From contig KL197729.1 in assembly GCA_000697665.1 (NCBI GenBank), forward strand, positions 670,053-695,383: a stretch of 25,331 bases of DNA, read 5' to 3'. The position numbers were made by a program, and so were the translations under genes. This document shows positions 10,094 to 19,419 of this stretch, piece by piece; the first letter of the stretch is position 1, and every line of letters begins with the position of its first letter. A model generated the notes under the pieces. That model was given only the letters and a program-made list of their open reading frames with translations, ran no database searches and was not told where the DNA came from. Source of the stretch: Jaapia argillacea MUCL 33604. Lineage: Eukaryota; Basidiomycota; Agaricomycetes; Jaapiales; Jaapiaceae.

Positions 10094-13000
10094 TCAATCT
10101 CTCTTCATTTTACCCCCTGGAATCCTGATAATGAGTGCTTGTACCCGAGGTTTGTTGAACACTTGCCATCGAGAGATTGCCAACGTGCTCAGGATCATCT
10201 GGCCCGGCTGGCCATTGGCTTGTGTGAGCGCTCCAGGACCAAGGTGATACAGCATGTCCTGAGCAGATGTGTGTGTGTGAAGCTCTGCTGTTAGGTGACG
10301 ACATGTGAAGTTTGGTACAATGTCGTCGGAGTCGTCGGAGTCATCAGGAGCAGAGTACCCAGGGTGCTAAGTCAAGGTGAAGATGAAACAAATGGAATGG
10401 TAGATAGAAGCAAAAACATACCAGAACCAGCGGCAAGAAGACTCGAACTGAGAGGTATGATAATCCAACCACAGAAGTCGCAGAGGGAATTGAACCATGG
10501 TGACTGCTACTTCCTTTCTTGTAGATGTCGAGAACCTCTCTGATATACATGCGTGATTTATTCTTCACGATTACGAATGACCCACGTTGGAGTGGATTGA
10601 CGATGTTCACGTTTTTACTGACAACATTGGGCAACACTGGAAACAATCAATGTCTCCGTGGGACAATTCAGAGAGTGCGAAGATACGAACCTGCATCTGG
10701 AATAACATTAGCGAGCTGCTTCGCCATTGATTGCCAACGCAATTCCCGGGAAGTCTTTGGCTTCGTTGCACCAGGAGCAAGATCTTGAGCAATTCGCACA
10801 CGGTGCGACGCCTCGCGGATAGAGAGCTTTTCGGTACCAGTAGATTTACCTTCCTGGAGAACACGGCTAAGAGCGAACTTCATGTCAAGTTGGACGATGC
10901 GCTCCAAACGGGTGGCAGTGCCAGACTGATTGTGTTCTCGTGCTTTCACCATCAAGGCTGTTGAGATCTTCCTGCTGGTATCGAAAAGCTTGCTTTGAAG
11001 TAGAATGGAGCTGGGGATCGAGTAGGACTGAGAGGCTCTTGCACCAGAGATGTATCTAAGCATAGCGCTCGGTCCAGAGTCTGTGCTACCTCGGCTCGGC
11101 TGTCATCGTAGTCTTCTGCAAGAGCCGCATACCGTATGGTGTCGTGAGTGGTCACAACAACTGCATCTGTGTTGCCCATCTTCTCATCCCCAAGGTCGGC
11201 ATCATCCTCGGACTCCAAATCTTCACTTTCCAGATCAGTCTCTTCACCGTCGACAGTCACATTCTGCCGTGACTTGGCTCTCGGGGCGGCAACTGGTGCA
11301 AGAGAAAGCGGGAGTGGAGGAACCGGCATCTGGAGAATTTGCTTGCATATCTGGGATGCCTCTTTGAAGGCAAGTTCAACGAGCTTGTTGAGTTCACCAT
11401 CGGTAAGTCGCACGTAAGAACTCTGAAGCTCTTCTGCAGAGAGGGGAGAACCGTCGTAGTCAAGTAAGTAGCCAGATTTGGATGTTCGCTCTTTCTTGCC
11501 TTTGAAGCTACTGGAGATGAGAATACGCTGCCGAAGCATGACATGCTTCACCAGCTTCAACAGCTCTGCATACGTGAAGTTTGGCAGTAGCATTCGTGCT
11601 AAGCCAAAGAAGTGTTCGATGAGCTCAGTGCCGAGGAGCCAAGGACAGAAAGGTTGGTTAGGATAATATCGCGCATAAGCGAGAACAAGGAGGAGTAAGC
11701 TTTCGCAAAGTCGGTTGAAAATATTGAAACTGGCTGGCGAAATGAAAGATCGGGTGGTTGAATAGAGGTCTGGGAACACGAGCGACATGTTCTTGATATG
11801 GGTCCACCAAATATGGAGGAGGAACTGTGCTCGGAGAACGGCTAGAACTTGGTCGTGGGGGGACATTCATCGGTTAAGCCATGCATCAAACAGTTCTCCT
11901 GATTAATGGAGTAATCAGTGACGACGAAATGAGTACAAGGCTGGATCTTACCAAAGATGAAAAGATATACGAAAAGGCCAATACAATCATCCTTAACTTC
12001 CCTCTTTCCACTTTCCTCAGATGTGGCAGCAGTGAGAGCAACAGGGTGAAATATTCGCTGAGCAGCTCTGTCGTCCTGTTTGTCAACATCCTGAACACCT
12101 CAAAGGACGAGACCCGCCGTTCCTGTCTCGTAGAGGTTGACAAGAGACCGATTTACAAGATATCCCCGTCCCAAACTTGCCGTGTGGGTTCCGTGCTGGG
12201 GCTGGTTTCGAGAGGTCTTGCGAGCATGCTGGGGATCAGTGATCGAAATCAAGGGGCCAGTTTTCTCAAACACCAGGGCCTTGATGTTGATGCCGTATAG
12301 CTTATATTCGTAGTGTAAATGGGGGCACTCAGATGCAACATTATCCATGAGTGACTGTGCGGCAAGCTCTGAGGCCGCACCATCTGCAGCACATGAAATT
12401 ATCGCCATATTCAGCTCCGCGGCCATCTTCTGAAGCTTAAGGTAGTGCATGTGTATCAGATCTGCATTGTCCTTGCCATTTGTGGGGATCAGAGCGACCA
12501 CAAGGGGAGGAACTTGTGGTAATGGAATCTATCCACGAATCAGAATCTTATTGGTTAGGATCGTGGAAAGGGAAATACCTTTACGAGGATAGCTCACGGT
12601 TGAGTCGCCCAAGCATTTTCCTTGGTAACCACACCAATTATTCTCTTGATATCGTCGGCATTATCAACTTCGCAGTGGTTGAGCGGTAGGACAGACCCGA
12701 GAACATGGCTCCCGAAGTCAGTTGAGTAGGCCAATCGCTTGCGGACTTTCGTACAGTCGCCCCCAACACCAAAAGGTCCTGAATAACTGATCGAATCACC
12801 GAAATGTTTTGCTCGCGCCATGTTTTTGAAGATCAAGTATGGGTTCTGGAGGCAGTCATCAGAATTCGCTACTAATCGCCTGTGAAGATAAGTAGATTGA
12901 GAGAGCCGTTTACCCTAAATCCGTAACCACATACCTTAAGTGGCGAGGGGAGGGACCACCCATCACTTCAGTGACGATTGCATACTGCTGTGCAGAGTTG

Positions 13001-13710
13001 GATCCATATGATCGGAGGAGGGTCATGAAGTTCAGATAATTTTCAGGGTAACGCATGCCATGCTTCAGCTTCTTGTTAGGATCTGTAGTTCGCTTGATTT
13101 GTTTGGCCAAAACTTGGCAGACTTCAGAGAATGTATTGTTGTCAGAGAGCTTGCCGTTCTTCGCATACAGATAGAGGTGTAAGAAGCATCCAACGGAATC
13201 ATTTCGCTTGAGACTCTGGCATGCAGCAAAGAGCAGGGGATCGGATAGTTTTGCTTGGAGAGCTCTCCCTTCGACGCCGCGGAAAGTATGAGAGGAGTAT
13301 TTCTCACGCTTTGTCTGTATCGCTCGTTGTTCGTCCTCAGGCAATGTTGCCTCCTTTGTTTTCTGACTGTAGCCTTTATCAGCAATCAGATGCCTTTTCT
13401 ATCATCTGAGAACTCACCCTGCGTACTGTGGCCTTGAACGAATCGTCATCCCTGAGGTCTTGACATCGACGACACACGCCAGATTTCTCCGTGGTTGTCC
13501 CCTCGCACTTTGTGGATCACACCCAACCTCCAGCACAATCCACTTCCCATCGAGCCCATCCCTTCAAGTTCTTGTCCAGCCTTTTTCTCTCAGCGTCTGT
13601 CCATTCTCGCTCTTGAACCTGTCAATTTCCGTCCTCTGGAACCTCGCTCTTAACCACGACATCCACCGTTTCCTCAGTGCCTATTGCATCATTGTCAGAT
13701 TCAACACTGC
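10094..13710 (-). pseudogene. P-element/THAP9-like transposase relic with multiple TGA stops
   Basis: A long degenerate transposase-type gene. Readable exons on the minus strand include about 13344-12935, 12879-12579, 12528-11952 and 11898-10710, then pieces to 10094. Introns 12934-12880, 12578-12529 and 11951-11899 have good GT-AG signals. Motifs are GDCTKVRKRLAYSTDFGSHV, then CAADGAASE, then TDPQHARKTSRNQ, then LGTELIEHFFGLAR. Their order resembles the RNase H-fold of P-element/THAP9 transposases (Asp, a D-x-x-H-x-x-K-x-x-RN site, then Glu-x-x-FFG); this family call is inference. In-frame TGA codons occur after GNGWV-type sequence near 13520, near 13597, and at 12594-12596, 12100-12102 and 11867-11869. 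Frame breaks lie near 11020 and in a CA repeat near 10268. Its N-terminal frame runs straight into the hAT border at 13710, so it is interrupted there too. Confidence 0.75.
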
Positions 13711-13733
13711 TAGTGTTGTGCAGGCTCAGGCTT
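13711..13733 (+). repeat. Terminal inverted repeat of hAT copy A, 3' side
   Basis: TAGTGTTGTGCAGGCTCAGG followed by CTT. It pairs with 19397-19419 in reverse complement, with 9 exact terminal bases and 8 exact bases further in. The same terminus occurs at 386-408 in the other orientation. Confidence 0.85.
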
Positions 13734-13779
13734 GGCTCAAAAGCCCGGGCTTAGGCTTGGCTTCGGAGGGTCAAGGCCT

Positions 13780-13870
13780 ATGGAAAAGTGAGGCTGAGCC
13801 CCACATTCAGGCTTGGGCTTGGTCGGGTCAGGCTCGGGCTTGAGCCTGGGCCCAGTGCAACAGGTTAGTC
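13780..13870. repeat. hAT subterminal GGGCTT-repeat region, 3' side
   Basis: Multiple GGCTTGGGCTTGGTCGGG-type words (one at 13810-13827) interspersed with AGGCTCGGGCTTGAGCC. The same word occurs in the same orientation at 19342-19360 near the other end. hAT transposases typically bind short repeated subterminal motifs; that role here is inferred. Small open frames in this region (for example 13737-13928) only reflect the repeats. Confidence 0.6.
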
Positions 13871-13927
13871 TCAAGCAAGCATACACACGAACAAGAGACC
13901 CTTCATTCCTTTTGATACCTATGTACA

Positions 13928-16900
13928 CTACCCCTCCTCCTCAGCATCTGAATCAAGCTCTAACTCAATTGATACCACTGTGTCCTTCTCGTTTACACTT
14001 CCTTCAACACCCTCGGGTATCTCCTCATCTCGTTCAGCATCCTCCTCGGTCAGGGCGGATGGCCCAATATCATGAAAGAACAAGTCCCTCCGATATGCGC
14101 ACTTCAAAGCTTGTAGTGCCTCAACAATATCACCTTTGAGACGGTTTCGATGTTTTGTGATAGTGATGCCAGCACTCGAAAACGCTCGCTCGCTCGAGAC
14201 AGAGGTTGCCATGATGGCCAGGTAATCACAGGTGAGAGAGGCCCACGTTGGAAACCGATGTGCATTGAGCTGTAGTGTGGTTAGCGAATGACAATGTAAC
14301 AATGAAGGGCAATGATTCGCGTACCCCCCACCACTTGACGGTCGACATCCCCTCTGGAATATCTTCATCAAGCTCCAGATACTTCTGGTACTCCTTTTCC
14401 CAAGGTTCGAGAGCTTCAGTAGGTCCACAAGTGCGAGCTGTGGTGATTGGAGGAATGGGACCATCATCGTTGTTGTCAGTCGATAATGCTGCGAGAGCCG
14501 CAGAGTATCGCCGTTTGTTTGCTTTCTTGATTGTTGCAGCAACCGCACCACTGACGTTAACCCTTTCAAACCGCTTCTTGAACTAAGTATATGTCAGCCT
14601 CGTATATGGGCGGTGAAAAGGGGAACAACTTACGATGTTCTTCGATAGCTTCAAAACCTCATTGCAGAGAGTGTCGGACCAATGTTTGTCAAAATGATAC
14701 ATGCACTTGGAGGGCTCAAGCACTAAGAGAAAATTAATTAGAAAATATATAAATCAAAAGAATGGCACATACGGATAGAGAAAACATAGGCATCGTTGTC
14801 ACCCGTCTTGTCGTAGTACTCGGCGATTTTGTCCAGACCAGCCTGTATCGCATCATAAAATCTTGAATTGGGGCCAAGCTTCGCCTGAAACGTGGTCCAT
14901 GAAGCATGGAGGTCTTCAAGTGCCGGTAATCCAAGGTGGAGGGCTGGGTGTGTTTCTGATGAGAAAAGTTGCTGTGCTTGATCTGCAATCTATGTTGGAA
15001 CATTAGCGAATGTTCATGGTTGCGAAGGGAAAACACACAGCCAAGATTTGTTGGAACACCTTAACACACTTCCATTCATCCTCCGATGGTCGAAGACTAA
15101 GCAACTTTGCAGCTTTGGCTACGTTCTTCTCAACACGTGATATCTCAAGTAGGAATTGTTTGATGTGCTACAGAGTGAACATGAGGATGGGCAAGAAAGT
15201 GACAGGCAACAACAGACATACCAGTCGAAGACTGTATGCCCGATTGAGCATCATGTATGTTGACGACCAACAAACCTTCATATCAACGACGAGTGCCTTC
15301 ATATCCTTGGATAGGATGCCAGCCGCAGCTTGGATCACATGGAAGCGTTCTTTACGTTGACTCGAAGAACGTTCCTATAGAAAGATTCGTTAACGTCAAC
15401 ACGAGGGACTAATCAGAACTGACCTTGACAGAAATTGCTCTGACGAGGCCCACCTTGTCGCGGGTGTCTGCAGATGTATCAGGCATGTGGTCATCAGGTT
15501 TGTGTGGATTGTAGTGGGGAGATTTGCTTTGGGTAGCAATCACAGCTTGGGTTGCAAGATTGACAATGTGAGCGAGGCACCTACAGAATAAATGCATAAA
15601 TCAAAGGCCAGAATTGAAGGAGGGATGCACATACCCAATTCTCTGTGACCCGCCATCATATTCTACTCGATGATTTGTATGTATGTGCTTCGCAAGCTCA
15701 CCCATCATCGTGATGTTGGGGCTCGCATTGTCACATGTCACCATGAATATCTACCAGAGAATGTCAGTGAAATGTGGATAGAACATCGACAAAGCTCACC
15801 TTGTGGGATATACCAATCCGATCCGCAACCTTGTAGAGGGCTTGGCCAAGTCGTTTGCCGTTATGGGAGTTATTCATCCGTATGAACCCAATGAGAGCAC
15901 CTTTGAGTGACCACTCATTCGGAGACTTTTCCTCAATCCAATGTGCCGTAACCGCAAAATATCCGTCAACATTACTGGCTTGCCAAGCGTCGCAAGTCAG
16001 GGAGATCAAACCACGCACAAGAGGACTCTGCCAAAATGATCAGTCTTCGCTATCATGTGAAGCTGATGGAACTCACATTTAAATGTTGCTTCAAGTCAAT
16101 GAGATATTGGCTAAATAGCCTCAGTATCTCACATTGGGTTGCCTTCCAATGAGGGATTTTGATACCATTCTTGGCCCGAGATGCAAGGTTGATCATGGTG
16201 TGAAAGGCAGGGTGCTCAAGCGCACTAAGGGGCTGGAAGGAGACACGACTTAAGTTGTAATAAAGCAAGGGTAATAGAGTACAACCGACCTGGTCAGTCT
16301 CAACAAGCCACTGGATAGCAGCAGACTTGAACGCCTCATTGGAGTAGGGAATCACTCGTTCAGATGGGTCTTGGGCATGAACATGGCCGTTGAGTGTGGA
16401 TTGGGACTTCAAGGCAGCGTCCTTCAGATCTTTTTGCGCCTTCGCATCATTCGGAAGCATTGAGATAAAGTTATGTTGCGCTGCCCATGCAAGATAGTCA
16501 GCCTATCCACCAATCATTAGTGAAGCTTAAGGAAAACATCGCAAGCAAATTCCCTACCCTGTGTCTTGACTGCATATGGCGGCGTGCTGTTGTCACGTCG
16601 CTAACCATCGTAAATCCACCAGTAGATCTTTTTCTGCTCAAAAGACAACAGCCCATTAGAAAATTGAATAAATTGAGGAGGCGATCAACTTACTTGCAGA
16701 TGGTGCAATCACGGACAGACTGTGTCCTACCATCGACAGGTCGAGAATATGGAAGGCTAAAGAAATTCTTTACATCGGCAGTGCTATCTGCCTTTCCTTT
16801 CTCTTCAACTGGCACGGATATGTTGTTGAGGTCTTTGAGCATGCCGTTTTCGTCCGTGTCGGTGACCTCTGCAGGTAGACCTTCCCCAGCACCTTTCGCA

Positions 16901-17438
16901 AGTCAAATCAGGGTTGGACAGTGATGGTATGACAGACACGACTCACCCTTTGAGGCCTTCTTCTTCTTTGGACGGGGACGTTGAGGAGCTTGACATTCAT
17001 CGCCACCTTCGTTATCGCTCTCGGATGTGAGGACCCTTCGCCGCTTGCTCGCCTTCCCACCTACGCAAAATTTCAACCATACATTCGGATCGCAAAAAAG
17101 GACTGCTTACTATGGGCCTTCTGCCGCTTACTCAGTTCCTGTTCCTCATCTGACGAGACCGAGATTGGCGACGACGGAGATTTCGATCCTACACCAATCC
17201 AGTGTCAGTGATCCAGAAGAAAGGTGGTTGTTACGAAGAAGTCACCCTCAGCGACACCAGTGGCATTGTGATTAGCATCTTCACTATCGTCAACAACAGC
17301 ACGTACAACACCAACAATGGTTCCTCGCTCCGTGTTCTCTTTGCTGTTGAGGCGACGGCTCGGTTCCAGGACTCTTGCAGTTCGTCGAGGTTGAGGTTGT
17401 GAGTTGGACGCCGATGCTGATGTCGCTGGTTCACCCAT
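13928..17438 (-). CDS. hAT transposase, 16 exons, with a 2-nt frameshift
   Basis: Model exons: 17438-17246, 17188-17111, 17060-16947, 16892-16694, 16633-16558, 16502-16290, 16232-16077, 16027-15800, 15750-15635, 15580-15424, 15374-15222, 15167-15039, 14991-14773, 14722-14634, 14582-14325, 14269-13928. All introns are GT-AG, 47-60 nt. The product (905 aa after correcting one break) has a basic stretch RPKKKKASK, a BED-type zinc finger (CTICKK...RRHMQSRH), the catalytic core LTCDAWQ...GYFAVTAHW, then VTCDNASPNITMM, CLAHIVNLA, DMKVCWSSTYMMLNRA, and the dimerisation region YLAIMATSVSSERAFSSAG. A CTCT in place of CT near 14940 (exon 14991-14773) shifts the frame by two, so this copy probably makes no full transposase. 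The start at 17438 is a plausible ATG; an in-phase splice from the upstream gene is also possible. Confidence 0.88.
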
Positions 17439-17483
17439 TCCGTCAATGATTTATCAGTTTATTCATTCAAAAAACGAGGGATT

Positions 17484-18289
17484 CTACTCACCGGCACCGC
17501 CGCGTACGAGGAAACAGATGAACAAATGTGACATTGGGCCAAGACCCAGATCTCCTACCGCTTCGTGGAGTTTGAGGTTGCGGTTTGATAGCGTGAGGAT
17601 GTGTGAGTGCCAAGAGAAGGGTGGCAGGTGTTTCCGATGTTGAAGGGTGGCGAGTATTTCAAGGATAGTTGTATCCTTTGAGACCACTACATAAAGACAT
17701 TGAGTGAGCGAATGAGTGGTGTCCTGGAGTAGTATAGTACTCACATATAGCAGCTGTGTTACTTGAATACGGCGCCACTCCTTCGAAAGGACTCCAAGTC
17801 GGAGAAGATGTGCCCATGACAAAGATCGTGAATGGTTGATCGTTGAGCAAACGGGTGAACTTGGTGGGCTGTAAGTGCGAAATGTGCATGCGGTGGCGGA
17901 TCCATCGTCCATCCAAGGGGATGAGGTGATGGAACCGAAAGAACTCCAGATGGCGACTTGAACCTGAAACATTCTCAAGTTAGCTAACCTGCAAGTGGAA
18001 CTTGGAGTGAATACTCACAAACAAGAAGAATTGAGGCTAGAGCATAGCCATAGAGAGCAGTGAAGGTTAGGGCAAGAGCGCAGATGGTGGTCGCCGTTGA
18101 ATCGATCCCCGACACACACGAAGTGGTGAATACAGAAACAATTGTCAGACCAAATATTGCGAGGAGGGGGGCAGTAGCAGCGATAGGAAGGGATACAACA
18201 ACGCCCACGACGAGGGCCCAAGTCGTGGCATGATACGCTAACGAGCGCGTTGTACTCGGTGCCAAGTTCGGGCGAACTTGCCATCGCAT
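17484..18289 (-). CDS. Small integral-membrane protein carried inside the hAT element
   Basis: Three exons: 18289-18019, 17963-17745 and 17686-17484, with introns of 55 and 58 nt bearing GTGAGT donors and TTTCAG/ATGTAG acceptors. The first exon encodes two or three hydrophobic segments (ALVVGVVVSLPIAATAPLLA, and ICALALTFTALYGYALASIL). The remainder is soluble (RWIRHRMHISHLQPTKFTRL, VSKDTTILEILATLQHR) and ends after LVRGGAGE at TAG 17484-17486. No family is recognised. It lies between the hAT 5' end and the transposase on the same strand, and hAT elements do not normally encode such a protein. A GTGAGT donor at 17491 and an AACCAG acceptor before 17425 would splice it in frame (phase 1) to the transposase, skipping the TAG, so a fusion product is conceivable. 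The start could be at 18289, because an upstream in-frame stop is present. Confidence 0.6.
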
Positions 18290-19255
18290 TCTTGTGTGGT
18301 TCTACTGTCGCAAATCTATACAAAGAGGCATCAGTTACATTCAGAGAAATGAAACCATAAGGAGGTCGGACGTACACTGGCTGGGGAAATATGGGAGAGG
18401 GGGACCTAACACTCCATTAACCCCCCTGCGCGAGCCTGATTTTAAGTCAAAATTTGAGCCAACTCAGGGACGTTGGCCGAGACAAATTGCAATCAAAGTT
18501 GCAAATATCTCCACAAAAAAGGGAGGGGGTGGACTCATGAGGCGCTATCGTCTCAGCCAATGAGACAATCGACAGGAAATAGATGATCGAGGTTGCGATA
18601 TTGCAACTGATCATGCTCGTTGGGGATACCGGTACAAACATATCTGTTCTACCTGACTCGGAAACGGGAGATTGAGATCACCATTGTCAACGTCGAGGAG
18701 GTTGCAAAAAGGTAGAGTAGCATGTTAGCCTCTGAGGGGAGGGTGTCGCGGACTCGCAACGGCGCAGTCGCGGACCATGAATCACTTGCTTCTTGCCTGT
18801 AATCTCCGTGCACTCGTGGTCCGTGCACGTCTGGTCCGTGTGCAGAACCTACACTATATAAGATCCAAGCTCTCCATCTTCCAAAAACCATTTCCCCTTC
18901 ACCCCGTTCAGTCTATTGTACCTCAAACACACTGGAATACTAGTAAATACTTGTTGTGGATTGTTTCTTTGACTTCTGTCAACTACATTGATGTTTCCCT
19001 CATCGGGACTTTCTGACATGCAATTTCAAGTTGATTCTTATTCAATCATTGAGATTTGTTGTCTGAGCCACCATTCTGCACGCTTACTGACTCGAAACGG
19101 CCAAACAGCGCGCACCGCCAAGCGGGTATGTGGTTTGTCCACGGATAGTGAACCATATCTCTGTGTTATCTTAGCGACGTTGGAAACAAGCATTGTTAAA
19201 TGGGCGATCGATTAGAGTTCGGTTGCCACAACTGTACAGGTCTAAAACTCAAATT
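18290..19255. promoter_or_regulatory. 5' non-coding region of the hAT element with a TATA-like site
   Basis: No convincing gene. At 18852-18861 ACTATATAAG could serve as a TATA box on either strand. Next to it are two GGTCCGTG-containing direct repeats (about 18819-18845) and GTGCAC words. Minus-strand frames near 18720-18660 (MLLYLFATSSTLTMVIS) and 18610-18560 are hydrophobic and could be further exons of the membrane gene, but the joins are uncertain. The subterminal repeats follow from 19256. Confidence 0.35.
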
Positions 19256-19396
19256 CTACAGACCAAAGCCCCGGCCTTTTGGGTAGGCTCGGGCTTTCTT
19301 AATTGGGAAGCCGGGCCCTAACCTCGGGCTTTCTGTGGGTTGGGCTTGGGCTTGGTCGGGCTTTTTCAGGGCTGGCTTGGTTGGGCTCAGGCTCAA
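19256..19396. repeat. hAT subterminal GGGCTT-repeat region, 5' side
   Basis: Dense GGGCTT, GGCTCGGGCTT and GGGCTTGGGCTTGGTCGGG words (the last at 19342-19360). They mirror the composition, and partly the orientation, of the repeats at 13740-13860. Probable transposase-binding sites, by family analogy. Confidence 0.6.
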
Positions 19397-19419
19397 AAGC
19401 CTGACCTGGGACAACACTA
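19397..19419 (-). repeat. Terminal inverted repeat of hAT copy A, 5' side
   Basis: Read on the minus strand it starts TAGTGTTGTCCCAGGTCAGG. It is followed outward by GATGAGGC (19420-19427), the target duplication that is matched by 409-416 in reverse complement. Confidence 0.85.

Larger units (their letters stand above)
409..13710. other. Segment inverted (or misassembled) between two opposed hAT copies
   Basis: Both borders abut the terminal ACAACACTA/TAGTGTTGT of hAT copies in opposite orientation. The left border sequence GCCTCATC is the reverse complement of GATGAGGC, which follows the distal end of the complete hAT at 19420-19427. Reversing this segment would place a CHAT C-terminus next to 13711 in the orientation and frame of the CHAT N-terminus at 19420. 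It would also place GCAGTGTT (the reverse complement of 13703-13710) after the terminus at 408. Seen in sequence: the repeats, the duplications and the frame. Inferred: an inversion by homologous recombination, or a wrong join during assembly at the same inverted repeat. Confidence 0.85.
13711..19419 (-). mobile_element. Complete hAT-superfamily DNA transposon (copy A), 5,709 bp
   Basis: The ends begin TAGTGTTGT and are inverted: TAGTGTTGTGCAGGCTCAGG at 13711, and TAGTGTTGTCCCAGGTCAGG read inward from 19419. Nine terminal bases match exactly and TCAGGCTT matches again at positions 16-23. Subterminal regions are full of GGGCTT words. The element carries a 16-exon transposase (17438-13928) and an extra membrane-protein gene (18289-17484). 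The immediate flanks differ (AACACTGC before, GATGAGGC after). The 8-bp partner of GATGAGGC is found instead at 409-416 in reverse complement, consistent with hAT 8-bp duplications and a later inversion. It sits inside the CHAT domain of the TPR-CHAT gene. Confidence 0.92.

Noticed and set aside
10952-11866. 304-codon ORF as a complete stand-alone gene
   Set aside because: It is the central part of the P-like transposase: upstream exons join in frame through the intron 11951-11899 and a TGA just before its ATG.
10094-13710. TGA read as an amino acid (recoding or selenocysteine)
   Set aside because: Frame breaks in the same gene and CGA-to-TGA context at CpG fit decay; no reason for recoding in a fungal nucleus.
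1-14118. A 14-kb composite transposon bounded by inverted hAT ends
   Set aside because: The 8-mers next to the inner ends do not match each other. The one at 409-416 pairs instead with 19420-19427, and the CHAT frame reconnects there, so inversion or misjoin explains the arrangement better.
14734-15036. 100-codon minus-strand ORF as an independent gene
   Set aside because: It follows the wrong frame after the CTCT slippage in the hAT transposase; the hAT-like peptide continues in the neighbouring frame.
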